NCBI GenBank assembly: GCA_018883065.1
Contig: VEQT01000003.1
Span: 1 to 64,000 of the forward strand
Origin: Flavobacterium sp.
GTDB taxonomy: Bacteria > Bacteroidota > Bacteroidia > Flavobacteriales > Flavobacteriaceae
Reading direction: 5' to 3'
Length of the DNA: 64,000 bases
Within the stretch, counting starts at the first letter, position 1. The number at the start of each line of letters is the position of its first letter. This document shows, piece after piece, positions 20,954 to 32,281 of the stretch. Under the pieces are notes generated by a model that saw nothing but the letters and a program-made list of their open reading frames with translations, ran no database searches and had not been told where the DNA came from. The position numbers were made by a program, and so were the translations under genes.

Positions 20954-21060
20954 TGCAATTTGCTTTTTACTGAATGCAAACTTAGGACTTTAGTTCATTA
21001 CTGCATAAATTTTTGTAATTTTGCCTGATTTTTATTGACAATAAACAAAGTAACAATCTT

Positions 21061-21867
21061 ATGGAGGAAAAGAGGATATTATATGTGTCATCTGAAGTGG
21101 TGCCTTATCTAGCAGAAAATGAGGTGTCGTTGATGTCTTATGATGTTCCAAAAATGGTCAATGATCAAGGTGGACAAATTCGCATCTTCATGCCACGCTA
21201 TGGGAACATTAACGAACGCCGTCACCAGTTACACGAGGTGATACGTTTGTCAGGCATGAATTTGGTTGTCAATGACTTAGACATGCCTTTGATAATTAAA
21301 GTGGCTTCTATTCCCAAGGAAAGAATTCAGGTTTATTTTATCGATAACGACGAATATTTTAAACGAAAAGCAACCTTTGCCGATGAAGACGGTGTGCTGT
21401 TTCCGGATAATGACGAGCGTGCCATTTTCTTTGCAAAAGGCGTAGTAGAGACGGTTAAAAAATTAAATTGGGTTCCAGACATCATTCACGTTCACGGTTG
21501 GATGGCTGCCTTATTACCCGTTTACATGAAACATTATTACAAAGACGAGGCCTTGTTTGCCGACACCAAAATAGTTACGTCAGTTTACGGCCAATCATTT
21601 GACGGCAACTTAAATTTGGAACTTAGCAATAAAATTCAATTTGATGGTGTGCCGGCTAGTGCGCTTTCAGAATTGGCAATACCAAGCTACGAGAACATAA
21701 TTAAGACCGCAGTGAATCATTCAGATGCAGTCATTATTGCATCAGAAAACCTTTCTTCAAGTTTAACAAAATATATAGAATCCACAGGGAAGCCTTTTAT
21801 ACCTTTCGTTCCCAAAGATCAATTCGCGCAAGCCTATACTAGCTTTTACAAAGACTCGGTACTATAA
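21061..21867 (+). CDS. Glycogen/starch synthase-like protein consisting only of a GT5 N-terminal-type domain
   Basis: ILYVSSEVVPYLAENEVSLMSYDVPKMVNDQGGQIRIFMPRYGNINERRHQLHEVIR ... DIIHVHGWMAALLPVYMKHYY; 268 aa only. Confidence 0.75.
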   Translation: MEEKRILYVSSEVVPYLAENEVSLMSYDVPKMVNDQGGQIRIFMPRYGNINERRHQLHEVIRLSGMNLVVNDLDMPLIIKVASIPKERIQVYFIDNDEYFKRKATFADEDGVLFPDNDERAIFFAKGVVETVKKLNWVPDIIHVHGWMAALLPVYMKHYYKDEALFADTKIVTSVYGQSFDGNLNLELSNKIQFDGVPASALSELAIPSYENIIKTAVNHSDAVIIASENLSSSLTKYIESTGKPFIPFVPKDQFAQAYTSFYKDSVL

Positions 21868-21883
21868 ACCCAAGTAATTACTA

Positions 21884-23572
21884 ATGAATACACGTATTTT
21901 TACAGTTTTCTTTCTTGCTCTATGCATTGCTTTTTTCACCACTTCATGTGACAGTACGTTCAACGAGTTAGGATCTGATATAGTTGGCGAGACAAGTTAC
22001 GAGTTTGGCACCCCTGTTTCATACAAAGTTCGGGCCTACACAAAAGGCTTGGGCGCTATGGATGCTAAGAATTTACCTATAAATCCGTTGGGAATATATG
22101 ATAATCCTGTTTTTGGAAAAACTAAGGCTCATTTTGCTACTCAAGTGCAGTTGGCGGTACTCAACCCCACATTTAATGCTGCTTTAGAACCAGTTATTGA
22201 CAGTGTTTACCTAACAATTCCGTATTTCAGCACCAAAATTAGCACTGATGCAACGGGTTTAGGCACGTATGAACTCGATTCCATATATGGCCCCGAAAAT
22301 GCAACGTTTGATCTAAAAATTTATGAATCGGGTTATTACATTCGAGATTTAGATCCTGTAAATACTACACAATCTACACAGCCCTATTATACCGATCAAA
22401 ACGCAGAATTTGATGCAGTAAAAGGCATTCTTTTGAACGATGACGAAGCAGATAATCAAAACACAGCGTTCTTTTTTAGCAATTCAGAGTACAACGAGCT
22501 CAAAACATCAGAAGAGGGAGTTAAATCAATTACACGTAAGGCGCCTGCCCTTCATGTAAAACTCAACAAAACATTTTTTAAAAATAAAATTTTTGAAGCG
22601 CCAACAGGCAAGTTATCAAACAACAATATTTTTAAAGAATATTTTCGTGGATTGTACTTTAAAGTAGACAATAACGGTACTTCGGAGGGCAATATGTCCA
22701 TGATGAATTTTAAATCGGGTACAATTGTAATTAGTTATAGTCAATACGAAACAGTACCCGATAATGACCCGGAAACGCCACTTCCTAAAAAAGTCAATAA
22801 GTCAATCATTATCAACCTAGCTGGGAACACTGTAGGACTTATAGAACAACTCAATTCACCCAATTATGCTGCCGCCATTTCCGGGAATGAAACCGATGGA
22901 GATGATAAACTCTACATAAAAGGTGGAGCTGATGGTACTGTGGCAGTACTTGATTTATTTGATCCCACCGATAATATAGGATACACCAACGGCGTATTGG
23001 TAAATACACCAAACAATGTGCCAGACGAGTTAGACGAATTGCGTGAGAAATATACCCGCAAAGAATTGGTTGTAAATGACGCCTCTTTAACCTTTTCAAT
23101 TGATAACCTAGCCATGAATACTGGCAATCCAGTTGCTTATGAGCCCAATCGCATTTATTTATACGATTTAAAAAACAAACGCCCACTTTTAGATTATTAT
23201 ACAGACCAATACGCCAACTCACTCAAGCCCAAGTATGCTAAAAATGTCCATGGTGGGATCATCACTAAAAACACTGAGGGTAGAGGGACGCAATACAAAA
23301 TAAGAATTACGAATCATTTGCGTAACCTTATAAAATATAAAGATTCAACCAATGTCAAGCTGGGATTGGTAGTGACTGAAAATATTGGAGTAGTCACCAA
23401 TAAACGATTAAAAACATCCTTCGTTACCTCAAATCAAACGGTTTCTGAGGCGCCAACTATGAGTGTTGTCAATATGCTAGGAACTGTTTTGTACGGTTCA
23501 AACCTACCGGTTGGTGATCCAAACGAAGACAAAAAATTAAAATTAACCATCTATTATACAGAACCCAAATAA
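21884..23572 (+). CDS. DUF4270-like lipoprotein
   Basis: Lipobox FFTTSCDSTFNELGSDIVG; architecture and location between the GT5-like gene and glmS are typical of Flavobacteriia. Confidence 0.72.
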   Translation: MNTRIFTVFFLALCIAFFTTSCDSTFNELGSDIVGETSYEFGTPVSYKVRAYTKGLGAMDAKNLPINPLGIYDNPVFGKTKAHFATQVQLAVLNPTFNAALEPVIDSVYLTIPYFSTKISTDATGLGTYELDSIYGPENATFDLKIYESGYYIRDLDPVNTTQSTQPYYTDQNAEFDAVKGILLNDDEADNQNTAFFFSNSEYNELKTSEEGVKSITRKAPALHVKLNKTFFKNKIFEAPTGKLSNNNIFKEYFRGLYFKVDNNGTSEGNMSMMNFKSGTIVISYSQYETVPDNDPETPLPKKVNKSIIINLAGNTVGLIEQLNSPNYAAAISGNETDGDDKLYIKGGADGTVAVLDLFDPTDNIGYTNGVLVNTPNNVPDELDELREKYTRKELVVNDASLTFSIDNLAMNTGNPVAYEPNRIYLYDLKNKRPLLDYYTDQYANSLKPKYAKNVHGGIITKNTEGRGTQYKIRITNHLRNLIKYKDSTNVKLGLVVTENIGVVTNKRLKTSFVTSNQTVSEAPTMSVVNMLGTVLYGSNLPVGDPNEDKKLKLTIYYTEPK

Positions 23573-23581
23573 TATATAGAT

Positions 23582-25429
23582 ATGTGTGGAATTGTTGGAT
23601 ACATTGGGACTAGAGAAGCCTATCCCATAGTTATAAAAGGATTAAAACGATTAGAATACCGCGGCTATGATAGCGCTGGAATCATGCTATACGACGGCCA
23701 AGACATGAAATTGTCTAAAACCAAAGGAAAAGTATCCGATTTAGAAGCCAAATCGGCTGATGAAATTACAACCAATGGAACTATTGGAATGGGGCATACG
23801 CGCTGGGCTACCCACGGTGTCCCTAACGATGTGAATTCACATCCACATCTTTCCAACTCGGGTCAATTGGCCATTATTCACAATGGAATTATTGAAAATT
23901 ATGCGCCTTTAAAGAAGGAGTTGATTAAACGGGGTTATGTATTTAAATCAGACACCGATACCGAAGTCTTGGTTAATCTAATTGAGGACATTCAAAAACA
24001 AGACAATTTAAAACTTGGAAAAGCAGTTCAAGTAGCTTTAAACCAAGTGGTTGGGGCTTATGCTATTTGTGTGTTTGACGTAAAAAAACCAAACGAAATG
24101 GTTGTTGCCCGCTTGGGAAGTCCATTGGCCATAGGCGTGGGTGTAGATGAGTTTTTTATTGCATCAGATGCCTCACCGTTTATTGAATACACATCAAATG
24201 CCATTTATTTAGAAGACGAAGAAATGGCTATTGTGCGTATGCACAAACCCTTAAAAATCAGAAAAATTAAAGACGATTCATTGGTAGATCCGTACATACA
24301 GGAATTGAAAATGAATTTGGAACAAATAGAAAAAGGCGGCTATGATCACTTCATGATGAAGGAAATCTACGAGCAGCCTAGCGTGATTAAAGATACTTAC
24401 CGAGGACGTTTATTGGCCAATCAAGGCATCATCCAAATGGCGGGTGTTGAGGACAATTTAGAAAAATTCCTACATGCAGAACGCATAATCATAGTGGCTT
24501 GTGGAACCTCTTGGCACGCTGGTTTGGTGGCCGAGTACATAATTGAAGAATTTGCGCGCATACCCGTTGAGGTAGAATACGCGTCTGAATTCCGTTATAG
24601 AAACCCCATTATTAACAAATCAGATGTGGTGATTGCTATATCCCAATCGGGAGAAACCGCTGATTCCTTGGCTGCTATTAAGTTGGCCAAAGAAAATGGA
24701 GCATTTGTGTTTGGCGTTTGTAATGTGGTAGGTTCTTCAATTTCAAGAGAAACCCATGCCGGAGCGTATACCCATGCCGGACCTGAAATTGGCGTGGCTT
24801 CTACCAAAGCATTTACTACTCAAATTACGGTTCTCACCATGTTGGCCTTGCGTTTGGCTAAAGCAAAAGGCAGCATGAATAATTCTGACTATCACCGCTA
24901 TTTGCAAGAATTAGAATTGATCCCAGAGAAAGTAGAAGAAGCGCTACAAACCAACGAAGTAGCCAAAATAATTGCTGAACGTTTCAAGGATTCTACCAAT
25001 TGTTTGTATTTGGGTCGCGGATATAATTTTCCAGTTGCCCTAGAAGGCGCCTTAAAACTAAAAGAAATTTCCTATATCCATGCTGAGGGATATCCTGCAG
25101 CAGAAATGAAACACGGACCAATTGCATTGATTGATGAGCACATGCCGGTTATCGTAATTGCTCCCAAACAAGGCCATTATGACAAAGTGGTGAGCAATAT
25201 ACAGGAGATTAAATCCAGAAGCGGAAAAATCATAGCGGTAGTTACCAAAGGCGACGTACAAGTGCGCGATTTGGCCGACTATGTGATTGAAATTCCAGAA
25301 ACCTCAGATGCATTATCGCCTTTATTGACAACCATTCCATTGCAGTTATTATCCTATCACATTGCAGTATTAAGAGGTTGTAATGTAGATCAGCCAAGAA
25401 ATTTGGCCAAATCTGTTACAGTAGAATAA
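23582..25429 (+). CDS. glmS: Glutamine--fructose-6-phosphate aminotransferase (isomerizing)
   Basis: MCGIVGYIGTREAYPIVIKGLKRLEYRGYDSAGI, two SIS domains, C-term NVDQPRNLAKSVTVE. Confidence 0.98.
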   Translation: MCGIVGYIGTREAYPIVIKGLKRLEYRGYDSAGIMLYDGQDMKLSKTKGKVSDLEAKSADEITTNGTIGMGHTRWATHGVPNDVNSHPHLSNSGQLAIIHNGIIENYAPLKKELIKRGYVFKSDTDTEVLVNLIEDIQKQDNLKLGKAVQVALNQVVGAYAICVFDVKKPNEMVVARLGSPLAIGVGVDEFFIASDASPFIEYTSNAIYLEDEEMAIVRMHKPLKIRKIKDDSLVDPYIQELKMNLEQIEKGGYDHFMMKEIYEQPSVIKDTYRGRLLANQGIIQMAGVEDNLEKFLHAERIIIVACGTSWHAGLVAEYIIEEFARIPVEVEYASEFRYRNPIINKSDVVIAISQSGETADSLAAIKLAKENGAFVFGVCNVVGSSISRETHAGAYTHAGPEIGVASTKAFTTQITVLTMLALRLAKAKGSMNNSDYHRYLQELELIPEKVEEALQTNEVAKIIAERFKDSTNCLYLGRGYNFPVALEGALKLKEISYIHAEGYPAAEMKHGPIALIDEHMPVIVIAPKQGHYDKVVSNIQEIKSRSGKIIAVVTKGDVQVRDLADYVIEIPETSDALSPLLTTIPLQLLSYHIAVLRGCNVDQPRNLAKSVTVE

Positions 25430-25447
25430 TTGCATTCGTATTCATTC

Positions 25448-25480
25448 AAAAAGCGAGTTGGAAACAACTCGCTTTTTTTG
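25448..25480 (+). terminator. Intrinsic terminator after glmS
   Basis: AAAAAGCGAGTTG-GAAA-CAACTCGCTTTTTTT. Confidence 0.9.
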
Positions 25481-25624
25481 TGATACATACCCTGCTCATA
25501 TAGAAATTACTAGATTAGGTATGGGTTCACATTTTGAGTGTATAACAAAAATTGTAGCTCTTATTTTTTGATATACTAAAAATAGTTGTAATTTGGCTTG
25601 CTAAACCAACAAAAATTAAAACCA

Positions 25625-28483
25625 ATGAAGAGCTATTTAATTATTTTGTCGTTGTTTTTTTGCAGCCTCACGTTTGCGCAATCAACAATAACAGGAGTTG
25701 TTTCTGACTCCAAAAAAGAGCCTATCCCGGGAGTAAATGTTACAATTGAGGGAGCTTCAAATGCTACTACTACTGACGCAGCGGGTAAATTTACCTTGAG
25801 CGGAGTAAAATTTCCATGTAACCTAGAAATTTCTGGTGTAGGGTATGAAAATCAAAAACTAAGTCTTACGTCTGCCTCCCAAGTAATTGCGGTGAGTTTA
25901 AAAGACGAATCAACCCAATTGAATGAAATTGTGGTTTCTGCATCTAGAACTCCCGAACGGGTGTTAGAATCGCCGGTAACCATTGAGCGTATGGGCTTGG
26001 CGCAAATCAAAAACACGACGGCTTCCACCTACTACGACGGCCTAGAAAACATGAAAGAGGTGCACTTTAACACCAGTAGTTTCTCATTTAAATCAATCAA
26101 TACGCGTGGATTTGCTACTGTTGCAAATACCCGATTTATGCAATTGGTAGACGGAATGGACAACTCTTCTCCGGCCTTGAATTTTGTATTGGGGAACTTA
26201 ATTGGAATTTCAGAATTAGATGTGGCCAGTGTAGAATTATTGCCCGGCGCATCTTCAGCTTTATATGGCGCCAACGCGTTCAACGGAATTTTGTTTATGA
26301 ACAGCAAAAGCCCGTTTACTAGTCCAGGATTGAGCACTTATTTTAAGTATGGACAAACGTCACAAGAAGCGGCTGGTGTAAATGATTATTTTGATGTAGG
26401 TATTCGAGCTGCACATGTGTTCAGTAAGTATTTTGCTGCTAAAACCAACTTTACATTCATGAAAGCAACCGAGTGGATTGCCAGTGATCGACGAAATGTT
26501 GTAGGAGGTGCACTTTATACAGATCCAAATAATATTGGTCATGATGTAAATCAAAATTATGATGGGTTGAATTCATATGGAGATGAGGTTACTACCTTTA
26601 TTCCAAATGTTGGCCAAGTTAGCCGCACAGGTTATATGGAAAAAGATTTGAATGACAACAACATCAAAAACGTAAAAGCCGATTTTTCTTTGCATTTCAA
26701 GCCATTTGACAATGATTTTGAAATTATTTTACAAAGCAAATTCGGAACAGGAAACACCATTTATCAGGGAGCCAACCGCTATGCGTTGAAGAACTTTTAC
26801 ATGAACCAAAACCGCATCGAAGTAAAAGGAAAAAATTTCTTTGCCAGAGCCTATATGACGGCTGAAGATGCAGGCGATTCCTATGATATGCGATTTGCAG
26901 CTTGGAATGTAAACAGAGCTGCAAAGGCCGATACCAACTGGTTTACGGATTATGCAAGAGCGTATCAATTGTCAAGTGCTGTGTTAGGACTTACTGGATA
27001 TGAAGCATCTAACTATGCTAGAACATTTGCCGACACAAATATTTCACCCATTTTAAATTTAACTCCATTTGTAGATCCAAACAATCCTTCGGCGCCTACA
27101 TCGCCAAGATTTTTGGCTGGATCACCAGAATTTAAAGATGCCTTGAGCACTATTGCCCAAGATCCTGATTTTACAAAAGGAGCTAAGTTTACTGACCGTT
27201 CTAAATTATACCATAGCGATATAAACTATAACCTTAGAGATGTTGTTAAAGTGGCTGATGTTCAGGTAGGAGCTTCTATGCGTCAGTATGAAATGAATTC
27301 AGAGGGGTCTATTTTTACCGACTACGATGCTCCAATTAGATATAATGAATATGGAGTGTATACCCAAGTACAAAAGAAATTAATGGATGATCGTTTGAAA
27401 TTTACAGGATCAGTTCGTTATGATAAATCCCAAAATTTTGATGGAAATTTTTCACCACGTGTAGCTTTTGTTTATTCGGCAGGTGCCAATAAAAATCACA
27501 ACTTTCGTTTGTCTTACCAAACAGGTTTTAGAAATCCAACCACACAAGATCAATACATTGGATTGGATTTAGGGCCATTTGCTCTAATTGGTTCTGCTCC
27601 TGATAACTTGGATCGATATGTAGAAACAAGATCGTTGAGTGCTGCAGGACAAGTAATTACTGGTGCAAGCAACGTAACATTAAGTGGGCAAGATGCGTAC
27701 TACAATTCATATACCAGTACCTCTGTGGCGGCCTTTGCTGCTGCTCCAAAAACTACTCCAGCCGAATTGCAAGCAGCAGCTGATTTGTTGCAAGTGGCTA
27801 CTCCAGGATTGGTAAAACCTGAGCAAGTTCAGGCCTTTGAATTAGGGTATCGTTCATTTATTGAAGATGTGTCTATCGATATCAATGGATACTATAACAT
27901 GTATACTGACATGATTAGTAATGCCAACGTAATTACTCCATTGTATGGGGATGTAAATGTGCCAATTAACTTGGGTGATGCAACAACTTTAGCTCCATTG
28001 AGCGCTTTAAGCAATGGTGACCGTCGTGTGTACCAAGTATACACCAACTCAAAAGCTTCGTTGGAGTCATATGGAGTGGGCTTAGGCTTAGGGAAAAAAG
28101 TATTTGGCGACTATGAATTAAGTGCCAATTACAACTATGCTGGCTTTATCTATGACGACGCAAACGATCCAGGATTTGAGACTTCATTCAATACACCAAA
28201 ACACCGCGTTAAAGGATCCATTGGTAACCCAAAATTGTTTAAAAACTTTGGTTTCAATACAAATGTGCGTTGGAATACGGCCTATAAGTGGCAATCGTCA
28301 TTTGTTGACGGAGATGTGCCAGAAAACACAGTTGTAGACGCTCAAATTACCTACGGAATTCCTTCTATGAAATCGGTATTTAAATTAGGCGCCAACAACT
28401 TATTAGGCAAAGATTACATACAAGTAGTAGGAGCAGGAGCCATTGGTCAACTTTGGTATGCTTCATGGACAATTAATCCTTAA
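25625..28483 (+). CDS. TonB-dependent receptor with carboxypeptidase-regulatory-like domain
   Basis: Signal peptide MKSYLIILSLFFCSLTFAQ; ITGVVSDSKKEPIPGVNVTIEGASNATTTDAAGKFTL; LNEIVVSASRTPERVLESPVTIERM plug. Track start 25598 is early; ATG 25625 preferred. Confidence 0.92.
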   Translation: MKSYLIILSLFFCSLTFAQSTITGVVSDSKKEPIPGVNVTIEGASNATTTDAAGKFTLSGVKFPCNLEISGVGYENQKLSLTSASQVIAVSLKDESTQLNEIVVSASRTPERVLESPVTIERMGLAQIKNTTASTYYDGLENMKEVHFNTSSFSFKSINTRGFATVANTRFMQLVDGMDNSSPALNFVLGNLIGISELDVASVELLPGASSALYGANAFNGILFMNSKSPFTSPGLSTYFKYGQTSQEAAGVNDYFDVGIRAAHVFSKYFAAKTNFTFMKATEWIASDRRNVVGGALYTDPNNIGHDVNQNYDGLNSYGDEVTTFIPNVGQVSRTGYMEKDLNDNNIKNVKADFSLHFKPFDNDFEIILQSKFGTGNTIYQGANRYALKNFYMNQNRIEVKGKNFFARAYMTAEDAGDSYDMRFAAWNVNRAAKADTNWFTDYARAYQLSSAVLGLTGYEASNYARTFADTNISPILNLTPFVDPNNPSAPTSPRFLAGSPEFKDALSTIAQDPDFTKGAKFTDRSKLYHSDINYNLRDVVKVADVQVGASMRQYEMNSEGSIFTDYDAPIRYNEYGVYTQVQKKLMDDRLKFTGSVRYDKSQNFDGNFSPRVAFVYSAGANKNHNFRLSYQTGFRNPTTQDQYIGLDLGPFALIGSAPDNLDRYVETRSLSAAGQVITGASNVTLSGQDAYYNSYTSTSVAAFAAAPKTTPAELQAAADLLQVATPGLVKPEQVQAFELGYRSFIEDVSIDINGYYNMYTDMISNANVITPLYGDVNVPINLGDATTLAPLSALSNGDRRVYQVYTNSKASLESYGVGLGLGKKVFGDYELSANYNYAGFIYDDANDPGFETSFNTPKHRVKGSIGNPKLFKNFGFNTNVRWNTAYKWQSSFVDGDVPENTVVDAQITYGIPSMKSVFKLGANNLLGKDYIQVVGAGAIGQLWYASWTINP

Positions 28484-28514
28484 TTTAACGTACATCAAAT
28501 AAAAATATAGAATC

Positions 28515-29981
28515 ATGATAAATAATTTCAAATGGTTGCTTTTGGTTTCGTTAACCTTTGCAGCATGTACAAATGACGATGCAGTTCCTGGAGATGTTCC
28601 AGTATCAGCCGGAACCGCTGATTTTTCGAAATACGTTTCATTGGGAAATTCGCTCACAGCGGGTTACAGCGATGGGGCTCTTTTCAAAAGAGGTCAAGAA
28701 GGATCGTATACCAACCTATTGGCTCAGCAATTTGCACAAGTAGGGGGAGGAGAATTTAAAATTCCTTTTTGTGGCGATGATAATCTTGGTGGATTATTAC
28801 TGGGTGGCACGCCTATTCAAGGCACACGTTTGTTTTTTAACGGCTCCGCTCCAGTAAATGTTCCTGGAACTCCGCTTACTGAAATAACCAATCAATTGAC
28901 AGGTCCGTTTAACAATATGGGTGTGCCTGGAGCAAAGAGTTATCATTTGGCTGCGCCAGGTTACGGTAATCTTGCTGGTGTAGCTTTAGGTCAAGCCAAC
29001 CCGTATTTTGTGCGTTTTGCTTCTTCTCCCACAACAAGTATTATCGCTGATGCGGCAGCTCAAAATGCTACCTTCTTTTCCCTATGGATCGGAAATAACG
29101 ATGTTTTAGGTTATGCTACATCTGGAGGCGCTGGAGTTAACCAGTTAGGCAATATAAATCCTGCAAGCTATGGCGCCAATGACATTACAGATCCAGGTGT
29201 TTTTGCAAATGTATACAGCGGATTAGTTGATGCCATGACCGCCAATGGTGCAAAAGGTGTGGTTGCCAATATTCCTTATGTTACTACAATTCCATTCTTT
29301 ACTACTGTGCCTTTCAACCCAGTACCACTAGACGCTGCAACTGCTTCGCAACTAAATGCTGGCTATGCCGCTTATAATGGTGGTTTAACAGCCGCATTAA
29401 ACGCCGGTCTAATTTCTGCTGAAGAAAAAGCCAAAAGAACCATTACGTTCCAAGCTGGAAACAACGCAGTAGTAATGGTAGATAGCTATTTAACCTCACT
29501 AGCAGCATTAGGATTACCATCCTATCGTCAAGCTACAAAGGCTGATTTAATGGTATTGCCTTCTCGTTCTTTTATTGGAACAGCTGTAGGTGGAAATCCA
29601 CAACAAATTAACGGCGTTTCTGTTCCTTTGGCTGATAACTGGGTGCTTTCTAAGGATGAAATTGCCGAAATTAAAGTAGCGGTAGACGCTTACAACGCAT
29701 CAATTAAATCAATAGCTGAAACCAAAGGTCTGGCTTTTGTAGATGCCAATGCAGTAATGAGTCAAGTGTTTAACGGTGGTATTCGATACGGAAATTACCA
29801 TTTAACTGCTGCCTATGTTACAGGAGGTGCATTCTCTTTAGATGGAGTACATCCTTCAGCTAGAGGATATGCGTTAATTGCCAACAAATTTGCTGAAGCG
29901 ATCAATGCGAAATATGGTTCTACCTTTAAGCCATTAGATTTAGCTGAATATCCAATTCAATTTCCTGCGGTTATTAACTAA
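28515..29981 (+). CDS. SGNH/GDSL hydrolase family lipoprotein
   Basis: Lipobox LTFAACTNDD; block I YVSLGNSLTAGY; FFSLWIGNNDVLGYA; catalytic DGVHPSARGYALIAN. Confidence 0.88.
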   Translation: MINNFKWLLLVSLTFAACTNDDAVPGDVPVSAGTADFSKYVSLGNSLTAGYSDGALFKRGQEGSYTNLLAQQFAQVGGGEFKIPFCGDDNLGGLLLGGTPIQGTRLFFNGSAPVNVPGTPLTEITNQLTGPFNNMGVPGAKSYHLAAPGYGNLAGVALGQANPYFVRFASSPTTSIIADAAAQNATFFSLWIGNNDVLGYATSGGAGVNQLGNINPASYGANDITDPGVFANVYSGLVDAMTANGAKGVVANIPYVTTIPFFTTVPFNPVPLDAATASQLNAGYAAYNGGLTAALNAGLISAEEKAKRTITFQAGNNAVVMVDSYLTSLAALGLPSYRQATKADLMVLPSRSFIGTAVGGNPQQINGVSVPLADNWVLSKDEIAEIKVAVDAYNASIKSIAETKGLAFVDANAVMSQVFNGGIRYGNYHLTAAYVTGGAFSLDGVHPSARGYALIANKFAEAINAKYGSTFKPLDLAEYPIQFPAVIN

Positions 29982-30000
29982 TATACCCATTAATGAACTT

Positions 30001-30030
30001 AAAACCATCCCCAAAAGGGATGGTTTTTTT
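30001..30030 (+). terminator. Intrinsic terminator after the SGNH lipoprotein gene
   Basis: AAAACCATCCC-CAAAA-GGGATGGTTTTTTT. Confidence 0.9.
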
Positions 30031-30111
30031 GTATTGTAGCATTGCTTATTTTAATCTAGCAGACAAAACAATCGAGTCGCTTGGAGCTATAATTTTTTTA
30101 TAATATTTGTC

Positions 30112-30141
30112 TTGATTTTCAAGTTTTAAAATTTATCTTTG
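30112..30141 (+). promoter_or_regulatory. Candidate Bacteroidota sigma-A promoter for atpD (TTG-N19-TATCTTTG)
   Basis: TTG at 30112-30114 and TATCTTTG at 30134-30141, matching the established TTG/TAnnTTTG pattern. Confidence 0.55.
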
Positions 30142-30210
30142 CACACGAAAAAAAGACCTGTATCTTAATTTTCAAAACCAAACCTAATTAGCTATTTAAT
30201 AAATACATAA

Positions 30211-31725
<1,515 letters not shown>

Positions 31726-31758
31726 ATCAAGCAAAGCTTGATAAACTTCAAAAAAGTA

Positions 31759-31807
31759 AAATCTCAAATCCCAAAATGGAACTTGGAATTTTAAAATTTG
31801 GAATTTA
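31759..31807. repeat. Degenerate 7-bp repeat element with opposing orientations, in the atpD-atpC spacer
   Basis: AAATCTC AAATCCC AAAA followed by TGGAACT TGGAATT TTAAAATT TGGAATTT. Confidence 0.75.
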
Positions 31808-31819
31808 TAAAGAGACATT

Positions 31820-32101
31820 ATGATTTTAGAAATAGTATCACCAGAAGCCAAATTGTTTCAAGGCGAAGTTAGTTCGGTTTCATTGCCAGGCGTTGATGGA
31901 AGTTTCCAGCTGTTAAACCAACACGCGCCCATCGTTTCAACCCTAAAGGAAGGAAGTGTAAAAATCACGGCAGCTCAATTTCATTTTGACAAAGAAAGCG
32001 AAGGTAAGTTTGCCAAGATCAACGATCAAAATTACAGCTTAGCCATTAGTTCGGGAACGATTGAAATGAAAGACAATAAAGTAATTGTCTTGGTTGACTA
32101 A
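31820..32101 (+). CDS. atpC: F0F1 ATP synthase subunit epsilon
   Basis: MILEIVSPEAKLFQGEVSSVSLPGVDGSFQLLNQHAPIVSTL. Confidence 0.95.
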   Translation: MILEIVSPEAKLFQGEVSSVSLPGVDGSFQLLNQHAPIVSTLKEGSVKITAAQFHFDKESEGKFAKINDQNYSLAISSGTIEMKDNKVIVLVD

Positions 32102-32121
32102 TTTGTTCTACAACCTATATC

Positions 32122-32153
32122 AAACGTCCAGCAATAGTTGGGCGTTTTTTTTT
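32122..32153 (+). terminator. Intrinsic terminator after atpC (imperfect stem)
   Basis: AAACGTCCAGCAATAGTTGGGCGTTTTTTTTT. Confidence 0.7.
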
Positions 32154-32154
32154 G

Positions 32155-32232
32155 CAGGAGCTTTTCCGGCTTTCTGTTCCTATCTTTTTCCTGGAACGCC
32201 CTGGAAAAAGGATATTCACGGCAATCCGGGCT
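32155..32232. repeat. REP-like intergenic hairpin element
   Basis: CAGGAGCTTTTCCGGCTTTCTG...CTTTTTCC (32184-32191)-11 nt-GGAAAAAG (32203-32210)...GGCAATCCGGGCT. Confidence 0.55.
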
Positions 32233-32281
32233 ACAAATAATAATTCAATCAGCTTTGATTTGAATTCGGTAAATTTGCCCC

